Below are positions 1 to 6,081 of a stretch of 6,081 nucleotides of DNA, piece by piece. Below the pieces are notes generated by a model. That model saw nothing but the letters and a program-made list of their open reading frames with translations. It was not told where the DNA came from and searched no databases. The stretch comes from Fidelibacterota bacterium (GTDB lineage Bacteria; Marinisomatota; Marinisomatia; Marinisomatales; TCS56). The position numbers were made by a program, and so were the translations under genes. Numbering within the stretch: position 1 is the first letter of the stretch; each line of letters opens with the position of its first letter. The DNA lies in assembly GCA_030634675.1 (NCBI GenBank), contig DAOWAH010000113.1, forward strand, positions 1 through 6,081. The letters run 5' to 3'.

Positions 1-608
1 GTATATTCGACAATTGGCGAGGCATCGCTGGCGATGTAATACTCACCATCACCGATTCCAAGAACAAGTGGACTGCCAAACCGGGCAGCCACGATTGTGT
101 CCGGTTCATCGGAGCAAATAGCTACAATACCATAAGCTCCCACAACTTCCTGCAGGGCAGCCTGTACAGACATTGTGAATGACAGATTATCCTGCTGATA
201 AATAGTCGAGATCAATTGGACCAGGACTTCAGTGTCGGTCTCACTATTAAAGGAAACTCCTTGCTGTTTAAGCGCTTCCCCCAGGCTATTATAATTTTCA
301 ATAATACCATTATGTATCAAAGCAATTTTCCCGGTCTGATCAACATGGGGATGAGCATTTACGTCGTTAGGCTCACCATGAGTGGCCCAGCGCGTATGGG
401 CAATGCCAATCCGGCCAGAACAAGGGGATTCGATCAAGGCAGCTTCCAAATCCTTAACTTTACCAGCTTGCTTGACAGTGCATAACCGTCCCTCATCCAG
501 TACGGCAACTCCAGCGGAATCATACCCACGATATTCGAGACGTTTCAATCCTTTGAGTATAATCGGGACCGAATCCTTATCACCTAAATAACCTACTATG
601 CCACACAT
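1..608 (-). CDS. glmS: Glutamine--fructose-6-phosphate aminotransferase (isomerizing), N-terminal part; runs off the window
   Basis: GlmS converts fructose-6-phosphate and glutamine to glucosamine-6-phosphate, the first committed step toward UDP-GlcNAc for peptidoglycan and outer-membrane glycans, in the cytoplasm. I translated 202 codons from the ATG at 608-606 to the window edge with no stop. The protein begins MCGIVGY, so Cys2 becomes the N-terminal nucleophile after Met removal (class II, Ntn-type glutaminase). Other family marks are LEYRGYDSAG (residues 24-33), HTRWATHG (71-78), the oxyanion segment HNGIIENY (99-106), SETDTEVLVQLI (122-133) and ARFGSPLVLGIG (175-186). All expected glutaminase residues are present. 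The two SIS domains (roughly the last 400 of about 610 residues) lie outside the window. The start is fixed by the obligatory MCG and by a good GGAG six bases upstream. Unlike the genes before it, it does not overlap its neighbour: 65 bases separate it from guaA, so it could be the last gene of the operon or have its own promoter. Confidence 0.97.
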   Translation of the reverse strand, partial: MCGIVGYLGDKDSVPIILKGLKRLEYRGYDSAGVAVLDEGRLCTVKQAGKVKDLEAALIESPCSGRIGIAHTRWATHGEPNDVNAHPHVDQTGKIALIHNGIIENYNSLGEALKQQGVSFNSETDTEVLVQLISTIYQQDNLSFTMSVQAALQEVVGAYGIVAICSDEPDTIVAARFGSPLVLGIGDGEYYIASDASPIVEY

Positions 609-614
609 AAAACA

Positions 615-618
615 CTCC
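615..618 (-). promoter_or_regulatory. Shine-Dalgarno of glmS (GGAG)
   Basis: On the minus strand the sequence before the glmS ATG reads CCGGAGTGTTTTATG, giving GGAG with six bases to the start codon. It is the best-placed Shine-Dalgarno in the window. The upstream genes mostly have weak or no such motif and begin inside or next to the preceding stop codon, so glmS looks equipped for independent initiation. Confidence 0.7.
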
Positions 619-620
619 GG

Positions 621-668
621 TTAATGGTTGATGGTTCTTAATTATTAATTATTAATTGTTAATTGTTA
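621..668. repeat. AT-rich heptamer tandem repeat in the guaA-glmS spacer
   Basis: On the plus strand, positions 638-668 are four complete 7-base units, TTAATTA, TTAATTA, TTAATTG, TTAATTG, plus a partial TTA. Two related units, TTAATGG (621-627) and TTGATGG (628-634), precede them, separated by three bases (635-637). The repeat fills most of the 65-base gap between the guaA stop and the glmS start. It has no GC stem, so it does not look like an intrinsic terminator. On the minus strand its TAATAAT units resemble a -10 element, but no convincing -35 partner is visible. The function is unknown; it may be slippage-derived spacer DNA. Confidence 0.8.
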
Positions 669-673
669 CCCCA

Positions 674-2221
674 CTACTCCCATTCGATCGTCCCCGGTGG
701 TTTGGAAGTAACATCATATACGACGCGATTGATTCCCGGGACCGAATTGACAATCCGATTGGATATCCGCGACAGCGTATCATGGGGCATACGGAACCAA
801 TCGGCGGTCATTCCGTCAGCGCTCACAACCGCCCGCAGTGCCAGTAGATTCTCATAGGTACGGCTGTCGCCCATTACCCCCACCGTCTTAACCGGAATGA
901 GCACGGAAAAGGCCTGCCAAATTTCATCGTATAATCCTTCCTCATGCAGAATATTCATATAAATTTCATCAGCACTTCGTAGAATATCCAAGCGTTCCGC
1001 CGTAACTTCACCAATGATGCGAACCGCCAGTCCCGGTCCTGGGAATGGATGCCGACCAATCAGCGCCTCCGGCAAACCCAGTTCGCTGCCAACCCGCCGC
1101 ACTTCATCTTTAAACAGATCCTTTAATGGTTCAATCAGTGTAAAATCAATTTCATCGGGCAAGCCCCCAACATTATGGTGTGATTTGATCACCGCTGCGG
1201 GACCTTGTTTGGCACTGCCACTTTCGATAATATCAGGATACAATGTTCCTTGAGCCAAAAAATCCGCTTGACCTAATTTTTTAGTAGCAGCCTCAAAAGC
1301 GCGGATAAATTGTTCGCCAATAATTTTACGTTTGCGTTCCGGATCGGTTATTCCCTGCAATCGGGACAGAAAGCGTTCCGATGCGTCAAAAATATGGATA
1401 TTTACTCCCAAGCCATCCTTAAGGGCCGAAACACACTGCCGGGCTTCATTCTTACGCATTAATCCATGATCAATTAATACGGCCGTAACTGCCGGTCCCA
1501 GCGCTTGGTGTAATAGTGCGGCAACAACTGTGGAGTCAACACCACCACTGACACCACAGATGACTTTCCGGTCGCCAACTTCTTTCCTGATTGCTTCCAC
1601 CTGCTCGCGAATAAAATTTCCCGGCGTCCAATCAGGTTTACAACCGGCAATCTTGAATAAAAAATTATTGATAATGGTGGTTCCATCTATGGTATGGATT
1701 ACCTCAGGATGGAATTGGACAGCATAACGCTGCTGAGAAACACTGCCGATAGCGGCTATGACGCCATTTGATGATTCGGCCAGAACCTGCCAACCGGATG
1801 GTGGCGCAATTACCCGGTCCTGATGACTCATCCAGACTTGGGAACCATCATTTATTCCTTCCAGCAGCGCTGTTGGATTCAGTACATTGAGATTGGCAAA
1901 TCCATATTCACCAGCGCCCCTTTTTTCAACCTGCCCACCGTGATAATCCGATAACAGGTGTAGCCCGTAGCAAATCCCCAGTATTGGTATATCCAGTCTT
2001 AGAATTTCCTGATCATAATTAGGTGCTTCCTGATCATAAACACTGGATGGACCACCTGATAAAATCAATGCTAAGGGATTGCGTTTTGTGATTGCACTCA
2101 GGACGGTATCATGAGGCAAAATCTCAGAAAAAACATGTTGTTCGCGGATACGCCGTGCGATTAACTGGGTATACTGTGAACCGAAATCAATAATAATAAT
2201 ACCGCGATGTGGGCTGGTCAT
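674..2221 (-). CDS. guaA: GMP synthase (glutamine-hydrolysing)
   Basis: GuaA amidates XMP to GMP using glutamine and ATP, the last step of de novo guanine nucleotide synthesis. The 515-residue length is normal for the bacterial single-chain enzyme. The N-terminal class I glutaminase domain (about 8-195) has SGGPSSVYD (55-63), the nucleophile Cys84 in GICYG (82-86), and His171 and Glu173 in QFHPEV, which complete the triad. The ATP-pyrophosphatase domain carries the P-loop SGGVDS (225-230), DHGLMRKNE (251-259) and GTLYPDIIES (325-334). The C-terminal dimerisation/XMP-binding domain carries RHPFPGPGLAVRI (390-402) and ends in the family-typical KPPGTIEWE. One oddity is that the residue usually Gln in the GxCxGxQ signature is His88 (codon CAC, 1958-1960). 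The ATG at 2221 overlaps the surE stop as ATGA, indicating translational coupling, with only a weak GGGA upstream. Confidence 0.98.
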   Translation of the reverse strand: MTSPHRGIIIIDFGSQYTQLIARRIREQHVFSEILPHDTVLSAITKRNPLALILSGGPSSVYDQEAPNYDQEILRLDIPILGICYGLHLLSDYHGGQVEKRGAGEYGFANLNVLNPTALLEGINDGSQVWMSHQDRVIAPPSGWQVLAESSNGVIAAIGSVSQQRYAVQFHPEVIHTIDGTTIINNFLFKIAGCKPDWTPGNFIREQVEAIRKEVGDRKVICGVSGGVDSTVVAALLHQALGPAVTAVLIDHGLMRKNEARQCVSALKDGLGVNIHIFDASERFLSRLQGITDPERKRKIIGEQFIRAFEAATKKLGQADFLAQGTLYPDIIESGSAKQGPAAVIKSHHNVGGLPDEIDFTLIEPLKDLFKDEVRRVGSELGLPEALIGRHPFPGPGLAVRIIGEVTAERLDILRSADEIYMNILHEEGLYDEIWQAFSVLIPVKTVGVMGDSRTYENLLALRAVVSADGMTADWFRMPHDTLSRISNRIVNSVPGINRVVYDVTSKPPGTIEWE

Positions 2222-2985
2222 GACAAATCCCAGGTTTTTAGTACCTCCACAAACTCATCATTAGTTAAACGGTAATGAACCGGAGTGACACTGATCCAAT
2301 TTTTGCTCAGGGCATGACTGTCGGTGTCAGCCTTACCAACCGGTTCAATAATTTGGCCGGTCATCCAGTAGTATACCCTGCCCCGGGGATCCTCTCTGCG
2401 ATCAAAACCCTCCAGATAATGCAAATCGCCCTGGCGGGTGATTTTATAACCCTTGATTTGCGATTCCGTAACCGCCGGGACATTGACATTCAATAACGTA
2501 CCCTTGGGCAAGCCATTTTGCATAACATTTTTAACTATTGTACCAGCAACTTTCGCTGCAAACCGGTAGTCAAGAGTTGTCAGGGAATCAAGACTGACAG
2601 CAATGGAAGGGATATCGAGTATCGTACCTTCGGTAGCGGCTGACACGGTGCCGGAATACATCAAGCTGGTACCTACATTCGCACCGGAATTGATACCTGA
2701 GATAACGATATCAGGTTTTTGGTCCATCAGTGCCCCTACGGCAATTTTTACACAATCGGCGGGAGTGCCATTAACGGCAAAGCCTTCAAAGCCGTTTTTT
2801 CGTTTAATTTTTTGGACACGAATCGGATCGGAGATTGTTATGGCATGACCAACAGCACTTTTCTCAGTATCCGGGGCGACAATAAATACCTCACCGATTG
2901 ATTTCATTGCTTCCCATAGAGCATAAATTCCCGGGGCAAATATGCCGTCGTCATTTGTCACCAGAATCAATGGCTTTTTAATCAC
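2218..2985 (-). CDS. surE: 5'/3'-nucleotidase SurE (survival protein)
   Basis: SurE is a metal-dependent phosphatase acting on nucleoside 5'- and 3'-monophosphates, and in some species on short polyphosphate, in the cytoplasm. The 255-residue length is typical. Metal-site residues of the family are visible: Asp12-Asp13 in LVTNDDGI, Ser43 in EKSAVGHAIT, and Asn99 in ISGINSGANVG. Other conserved blocks are VNGTPADCV (71-79) and YSGTVSAATEG (110-120). The start is GTG (2985-2983), sharing GTGA with the accD stop. No Shine-Dalgarno is seen, so initiation probably depends on ribosomes finishing accD. No in-frame ATG exists before the NDDG motif, which supports the GTG. Sitting directly before guaA, also through a 4-base overlap, it could help balance nucleotide monophosphate pools, but that is inference. 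Confidence 0.96.
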   Translation of the reverse strand: MIKKPLILVTNDDGIFAPGIYALWEAMKSIGEVFIVAPDTEKSAVGHAITISDPIRVQKIKRKNGFEGFAVNGTPADCVKIAVGALMDQKPDIVISGINSGANVGTSLMYSGTVSAATEGTILDIPSIAVSLDSLTTLDYRFAAKVAGTIVKNVMQNGLPKGTLLNVNVPAVTESQIKGYKITRQGDLHYLEGFDRREDPRGRVYYWMTGQIIEPVGKADTDSHALSKNWISVTPVHYRLTNDEFVEVLKTWDLS

Positions 2986-3818
2986 GTCAGGATGGAAATA
3001 ATTTTTGATAGAGTGGGTTTAAGTGTATCTCTGGAAACGATATTATCAATGAAACCCTTTTCCAGTAAAAATTCCGCCCGTTGAAATCCCGGTGGCAAAT
3101 CCTGTCCGATTGTCTGTTTTATCACCCGTGGTCCGGCGAATCCAATCAGAGCGCCCGGTTCCGCTAATATAATATCACCCAGCATCCCAAAGCTGGCAGT
3201 AACACCACCGGTAGTAGGATCGGTGAGGACTGCGATGTACAAACCGCCAACAGCGGAAAAACGTGCCAGCCGGGCACTGATCTTAGCCATTTGCATCAGC
3301 GAATAACTACCCTCCTGCATCCGCGCTCCACCTGAAGCACATACAATTATTAACGGTTGCTTCCGATCATGCGCCAGAGAAATTCCTCGAACAATTTTTT
3401 CGCCGACGACGGATCCCATACTTCCGCCGATAAAAGCGAAATTCATAACTCCCAGTACTACGAGCCTGTTTTCGATTTTACCTTCATAAAATAAGATTGC
3501 CTCCTGATTCCCAGCCTTCTTGGAAGCATCATTTAATTGCGCCGAATAACGCCTGGCAGCCTTGAAGCGCAGTGGATCGTTTGACTTCAGCTCTGTAAAC
3601 AGTGGCCGGGCTGAATCATTATCCAGAATAAGTTCCGTGTAGATTTCCGGTAGAACGCGGAAATGGTGATTACATTTACGACAGGTTGATAACAACCGCT
3701 CTAATTCCGGTCTATACAATATTTCCGAGCAGGATGGACACTTGACCCATAATCCGTCCGGAATTGCCTTTTTCTGGGCCGGGTGTATTTTTTCTATTTT
3801 ACGCCTGAACCAATCCAT
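2982..3818 (-). CDS. accD: Acetyl-CoA carboxylase carboxyltransferase beta subunit
   Basis: AccD pairs with AccA to move the carboxyl group from biotin-AccB to acetyl-CoA, giving malonyl-CoA for fatty-acid synthesis. The N-terminal zinc ribbon has all four cysteines (Cys27, Cys30, Cys46, Cys49) in CPSC...CRKC. The crotonase-fold domain shows FIGGSMGSVVGEKI (129-142), CASGGARMQEG (160-170), TDPTTGGV (199-206) and GFAGPRVI (226-233). At 278 residues it is at the short end of the family (about 280-305), with both domains complete. The start ATG at 3818 lies 20 bases inside the end of rimI, with only a weak AGAG upstream. The initial MDWFRRK resembles other AccD N-termini. accA is not adjacent, so the subunit partner must be encoded elsewhere. 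An acyl-CoA carboxylase of another specificity is unlikely, because the zinc ribbon is characteristic of AccD. Confidence 0.97.
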   Translation of the reverse strand: MDWFRRKIEKIHPAQKKAIPDGLWVKCPSCSEILYRPELERLLSTCRKCNHHFRVLPEIYTELILDNDSARPLFTELKSNDPLRFKAARRYSAQLNDASKKAGNQEAILFYEGKIENRLVVLGVMNFAFIGGSMGSVVGEKIVRGISLAHDRKQPLIIVCASGGARMQEGSYSLMQMAKISARLARFSAVGGLYIAVLTDPTTGGVTASFGMLGDIILAEPGALIGFAGPRVIKQTIGQDLPPGFQRAEFLLEKGFIDNIVSRDTLKPTLSKIISILT

Positions 3819-4269
3819 AAGTCTCTAATTTACATACCATTACTAATGCATCTTCACCGGAATGATAATATTTTTTTCGGCTGTTAATCGTCTCAAATCC
3901 AAATTTCTGATAGAAGCGAATAGCTTGACAATTAGTTTCAGCAACTTCCAGAAAGATTTTAATAGGTTGTCGATCAGCGAGGGATTTAAACAAGGATTCC
4001 ATTAACAACCGTCCGACCCCCTTACCTTGTACCGGCAAATCTACGGCCAGATTATTCAAATGTACCACATCGTAAATCACATGCGACATTAGATACCCTA
4101 CAACGTTTCCTTGATAAACGACCACTCGATTAAATGCTGTTGGTTGCTCTTTTAATTCAAATGCCAATTGAGCTTTAGTCCAGGGATCCGGGAAAACGCG
4201 AGCTTCAATTTGGATAATTTGCGCCAAATCGGGAATACCGGCTTTGCGAATTTGGTATACTGAACTCAT
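3799..4269 (-). CDS. rimI: RimI-type N-alpha-acetyltransferase (ribosomal protein S18-alanine type, GNAT family)
   Basis: This is a GNAT-fold enzyme of 156 residues; RimI acetylates the N-terminal alanine of ribosomal protein S18 in E. coli. The acetyl-CoA pyrophosphate loop is visible as QGKGVGRLL (81-89), following the motif-A strand LNNLAVDLPV (71-80). The FLEVAETNCQAIRFYQKFGF block (106-125) supplies Glu108 and Tyr120. Their 12-residue spacing matches the catalytic Glu/Tyr pair described for E. coli RimI. RKKYYHSGEDALVM (131-144) is the usual C-terminal signature. The start ATG shares ATGA with the tsaB stop. The position directly after tsaE-tsaB is the classic context of rimI and supports the name over a generic acetyltransferase. 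The in vivo substrate may differ from S18, since RimI homologues can be broad. Confidence 0.92.
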   Translation of the reverse strand: MSSVYQIRKAGIPDLAQIIQIEARVFPDPWTKAQLAFELKEQPTAFNRVVVYQGNVVGYLMSHVIYDVVHLNNLAVDLPVQGKGVGRLLMESLFKSLADRQPIKIFLEVAETNCQAIRFYQKFGFETINSRKKYYHSGEDALVMVCKLETYGLVQA

Positions 4270-4910
4270 TTACTAAACTCAAACGGCGAAATATAATTCG
4301 GAACCAGTTGGAAAGGCTTCCGGATCAGCCATTCAGCATAATTCCGTACGGCCAGTTTACCAATCAATACTGCGCTGGGAACTGCCGGCACGATTAACTT
4401 TACCTCATTTTCCAATAAAGTCTCACATCCACAATGTACCAATTTATCATAGTCGGTAAACTGATCAACAATATCTGACCAGGCTACCGAAGCCGGTTCA
4501 GTCAATTCGATCAGATTATTGGATTGAATTTCAAAATCCTGGTGGTAAATCCTATCGCGGTGTGAAAACAGCATCATTTTCATCCGACCTGTTTTTTCAT
4601 TAATACCTGATATGAGGGCCAATAAGGTTGGGATGGGAATGAGTGGCAATCCATGTCCGTACGCAAGACCCTTGGCAAAGCTCAATCCAATTCGCAGACC
4701 GGTAAATGAACCAGGACCAATTGAAATGGCAATCCCATCTAAGCCAGCAAGGTTGAATTTGGTCTTCAGAGCTAATTCCTGATAAAACAGGGGTAGCATT
4801 TCCGCATGCTTACGAGGCACCCTTTCTTCAACAACCGCCACAGGTTGGTCGTCATATAACAGGGCTATACTGCAAACCTCCGTCGCTGTCTCAAGTGCTA
4901 ATAATTTCAT
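4266..4910 (-). CDS. tsaB: tRNA t6A37 threonylcarbamoyl transfer complex, dimerisation subunit TsaB (YeaZ)
   Basis: TsaB is the catalytically inactive partner of TsaD. With TsaE it supports transfer of threonylcarbamoyl to A37 of ANN-decoding tRNAs. The 214-residue protein begins with the ASKHA-fold strand MKLLALETAT (residues 1-10), has KHAEMLPLF (34-42), and carries the strongly conserved block SIGPGSFTGLRIGLSFAKGLA (63-83). The first half is well conserved. The second half (about 105-214) is divergent, as usual in TsaB, and ends in PNYISPFEF, comparable to the family's C-terminal P-x-Y segment. The ATG at 4910 lies 20 bases inside tsaE. A weak AAGAG precedes it. The full TsaD kinase-like subunit is not in this window. 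The missing C-terminal length compared with TsaD (about 330 residues) rules out TsaD itself. Confidence 0.94.
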   Translation of the reverse strand: MKLLALETATEVCSIALLYDDQPVAVVEERVPRKHAEMLPLFYQELALKTKFNLAGLDGIAISIGPGSFTGLRIGLSFAKGLAYGHGLPLIPIPTLLALISGINEKTGRMKMMLFSHRDRIYHQDFEIQSNNLIELTEPASVAWSDIVDQFTDYDKLVHCGCETLLENEVKLIVPAVPSAVLIGKLAVRNYAEWLIRKPFQLVPNYISPFEFSK

Positions 4911-5364
4911 CCCTGTGCTCTTTAATAATTATTCCGCGCTGATCAGTTTTACCAGGGATGCGATTGAAGCGAATTACAATTACCTCCGCCGGCAGGATTT
5001 CCTCAATAATATCAGCCCATTCAATCACAGTTACGCCATTATCAGGATTTAATAATGTTTCACCGCCGATGTTTAGAAAATCAGTTCCATTTTTCAAGCG
5101 ATAGCAATCGACATGGTACAGGATTAAATGATCACCTTTATATTCACTGACAATTTTAAACGTTGGTGATCCAACCTGTTCTGTTATTCCAAGGCCGCGG
5201 GCAAAGCCCTGGGTAAAAGTTGTCTTCCCGGTTCCTAAGTCTCCAATCAGGGCAATGACCGTACCTGGTGGAATTCCGGTGGCGTAATCGGCGGCAAATG
5301 CCTGTGTCTCCTCTGAGGAAAGAAAAGAATAGTGCTTCCTGTCTGCATGTTTTCGAACGCTCAT
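4891..5364 (-). CDS. tsaE: tRNA t6A37 biosynthesis ATPase TsaE (YjeE)
   Basis: TsaE is the small P-loop ATPase that drives turnover of the TsaB-TsaD complex in t6A synthesis. It is 157 residues, a normal length. Visible motifs are Walker A GDLGTGKTT (41-49), the switch-like VGSPTF (64-69), YHVDCYRL (83-90) and VIEWADII (113-120), all in the family order and spacing. The ATG at 5364 is the only sensible start ahead of the SSEETQAFA helix. No Shine-Dalgarno is seen in the 23-base gap after the PorX-like gene. It overlaps tsaB by 20 bases, as expected for co-translated partner subunits. Confidence 0.96.
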   Translation of the reverse strand: MSVRKHADRKHYSFLSSEETQAFAADYATGIPPGTVIALIGDLGTGKTTFTQGFARGLGITEQVGSPTFKIVSEYKGDHLILYHVDCYRLKNGTDFLNIGGETLLNPDNGVTVIEWADIIEEILPAEVIVIRFNRIPGKTDQRGIIIKEHRDEIIST

Positions 5365-5387
5365 AGATAATTGGAGAACAGCTATTC

Positions 5388-6081
5388 TTATCGGCCCTTG
5401 CCGCGCATGGTAATTACGGGAACGAGCAACTCCTCCAGTGAAATGCCTCCATGCTGAAAACTGTTTTTATACAATGCCAGGTAGCGGTGATATTGGGTAG
5501 GATAAAGAAAGTAAATATCATCCTTTGCAATCAAGTAATTAGTCTGATGACCTAGTTCCGGTAAGCGATAATCATGGGGCTGTTTTATTACCAGCGCATT
5601 TTTATCCTTGCAATTCAAATTATAGCCGTATTTATAGCGTATCCCGGATGATGTTTCACGGTCCGCCCCTACAATTGCTCCCCGCTGAACACGAACCGAA
5701 CCGTGATCACTGGTCAGTACCACCGTAAATTCGCTATTACTCAGTACTTTTAATGATTGAAACAGCCAGGAATTTTCAAACCAGGTTTTCACGGCAAATC
5801 GATAGCCGGATTCATCAGGCATCATCTCCTGTAACACATCGGATTCAGACCTTTTATGAGCCAGCATATCCACAAAGTTTACAACAACTGCGAGACAATC
5901 AACCTGAAGATACTCCGCTACATGATTATTGAATCTCTGACCTTCTTCGATTGTATGAATTTTGTGATATAATATTTTTGCATTTTCTAATTCCAAGCGT
6001 TTCAACTGATCCTTTAAAAAAAGCTCTTCAAATAAATTAAGACTGGAGCCAACCTGCTTCATTTTTTCCAATTGCTGAGGA
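5388..6081 (-). CDS. porX: PorX-like protein, C-terminal part of a PglZ (alkaline phosphatase superfamily) domain; 5' end outside the window
   Basis: An open frame of 230 codons enters from the high-coordinate edge and ends at TAA (5390-5388). The TTG at 6071 lies within a coding frame that continues to the edge (codons for P-Q-Q precede it), so it should not be taken as the start. Full-length PorX proteins are about 500 residues: a response-regulator receiver domain, a helical linker and a PglZ domain. Only the end of the PglZ domain is visible. Counting the TTG codon as residue 1, metal-site candidates of the alkaline-phosphatase fold are Asp68 and His72 (FVDMLAHKR), Asp122-His123 (TSDHGSVRV) and His207 (SFQHGGISLEE). 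RETSSGIRYKYGYNL (138-152) is characteristic of the PorX group. The receiver domain and the N-terminal metal/nucleophile residues cannot be seen here, so the receiver fusion is inferred. In Bacteroidota PorX works with PorY in control of type IX secretion; that role is not shown for this organism. Confidence 0.85.
   Translation of the reverse strand, partial: PQQLEKMKQVGSSLNLFEELFLKDQLKRLELENAKILYHKIHTIEEGQRFNNHVAEYLQVDCLAVVVNFVDMLAHKRSESDVLQEMMPDESGYRFAVKTWFENSWLFQSLKVLSNSEFTVVLTSDHGSVRVQRGAIVGADRETSSGIRYKYGYNLNCKDKNALVIKQPHDYRLPELGHQTNYLIAKDDIYFLYPTQYHRYLALYKNSFQHGGISLEELLVPVITMRGKGR

Noticed and set aside
216..485. Plus-strand open frames, for example 216-485, 1014-1253 and 2603-2848
   Set aside because: All lie antisense to well-identified genes, show no domain motifs, and are explained by the composition of the real minus-strand genes.
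609..673. Possible glmS ribozyme/riboswitch or an intrinsic terminator after guaA
   Set aside because: The spacer is only 65 bases, far shorter than the glmS ribozyme, and is mostly AT heptamers. There is no GC-rich stem followed by a T run on the minus strand.
2006..2039. 13-base direct repeat TTCCTGATCATAA (2006-2018 and 2027-2039) inside guaA
   Set aside because: It is in frame and encodes two YDQE segments at 62-72 in a region of normal length for GuaA, so it looks like coincidental codon repetition rather than an insertion.
5375..5388. Imperfect palindrome AGAACAGCTATTCT in the gap between the PorX-like gene and tsaE
   Set aside because: It would form a stem of only five pairs including one G-U, with no following T run. 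It is too weak to call a terminator or an operator.
6069..6071. TTG as the start of the PorX-like gene
   Set aside because: The frame stays open to the window edge, and the visible part is only the end of a PglZ domain, so the true start is upstream of the window.
1..6081. Mobile element, CRISPR array, defence or toxin-antitoxin system, RNA gene
   Set aside because: Both strands were scanned for spaced repeats, terminal inverted repeats, transposase or integrase motifs and tRNA-like segments. None was seen, and nearly every base is accounted for by housekeeping genes.

Overview
The window carries eight co-directional bacterial genes, all on the minus strand, packed almost without gaps. In transcription order (high to low coordinates) they are: a 5'-truncated PorX-type PglZ/alkaline-phosphatase-fold protein, tsaE, tsaB, rimI, accD, surE, guaA and the N-terminal third of glmS, which runs off the low-coordinate edge. 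Every gene is recognisable by family motifs. There are no tRNA or rRNA genes, insertion sequences, CRISPR arrays or prophage signs, and no gene-free stretch longer than about 65 bases.

Layout. PorX-like (5388-6081) is followed after 23 bases by tsaE. tsaE overlaps tsaB by 20 bases, tsaB/rimI share ATGA, rimI overlaps accD by 20 bases, accD/surE share GTGA, and surE/guaA share ATGA. This is strong evidence for one polycistronic, translationally coupled unit from tsaE to guaA. The only real intergenic space is the 65 bases between guaA and glmS. It holds an AT-rich heptamer repeat and the clearest Shine-Dalgarno of the window, just before glmS.

Function. tsaE-tsaB-rimI is the familiar cluster around tRNA t6A synthesis, here without tsaD. 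accD supplies the carboxyltransferase beta subunit that makes malonyl-CoA, here without accA. surE is a nucleotide/survival phosphatase. guaA makes GMP, and glmS makes glucosamine-6-phosphate for the cell envelope. Two of the products (GuaA and GlmS) are glutamine amidotransferases of different classes. The unit is best read as a housekeeping growth operon joining translation fidelity, lipid, purine and amino-sugar precursor supply, with a signalling-type protein at its upstream end.

Organism. A PglZ protein with the PorX signature next to tsaE, the weak or absent Shine-Dalgarno sequences before most genes, and the moderate base composition all suggest a member of the FCB superphylum (Bacteroidota/Chlorobiota relatives, or a candidate phylum such as Marinimicrobia, KSB1 or Calditrichota). 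This is inference; the phylum cannot be fixed from the sequence alone. I do not see a new biological system here. The points most worth checking are the heptamer repeat before glmS, a Gln-to-His change in the GuaA glutaminase signature, and the coupling of a PorX-like gene to a t6A/lipid/purine operon.
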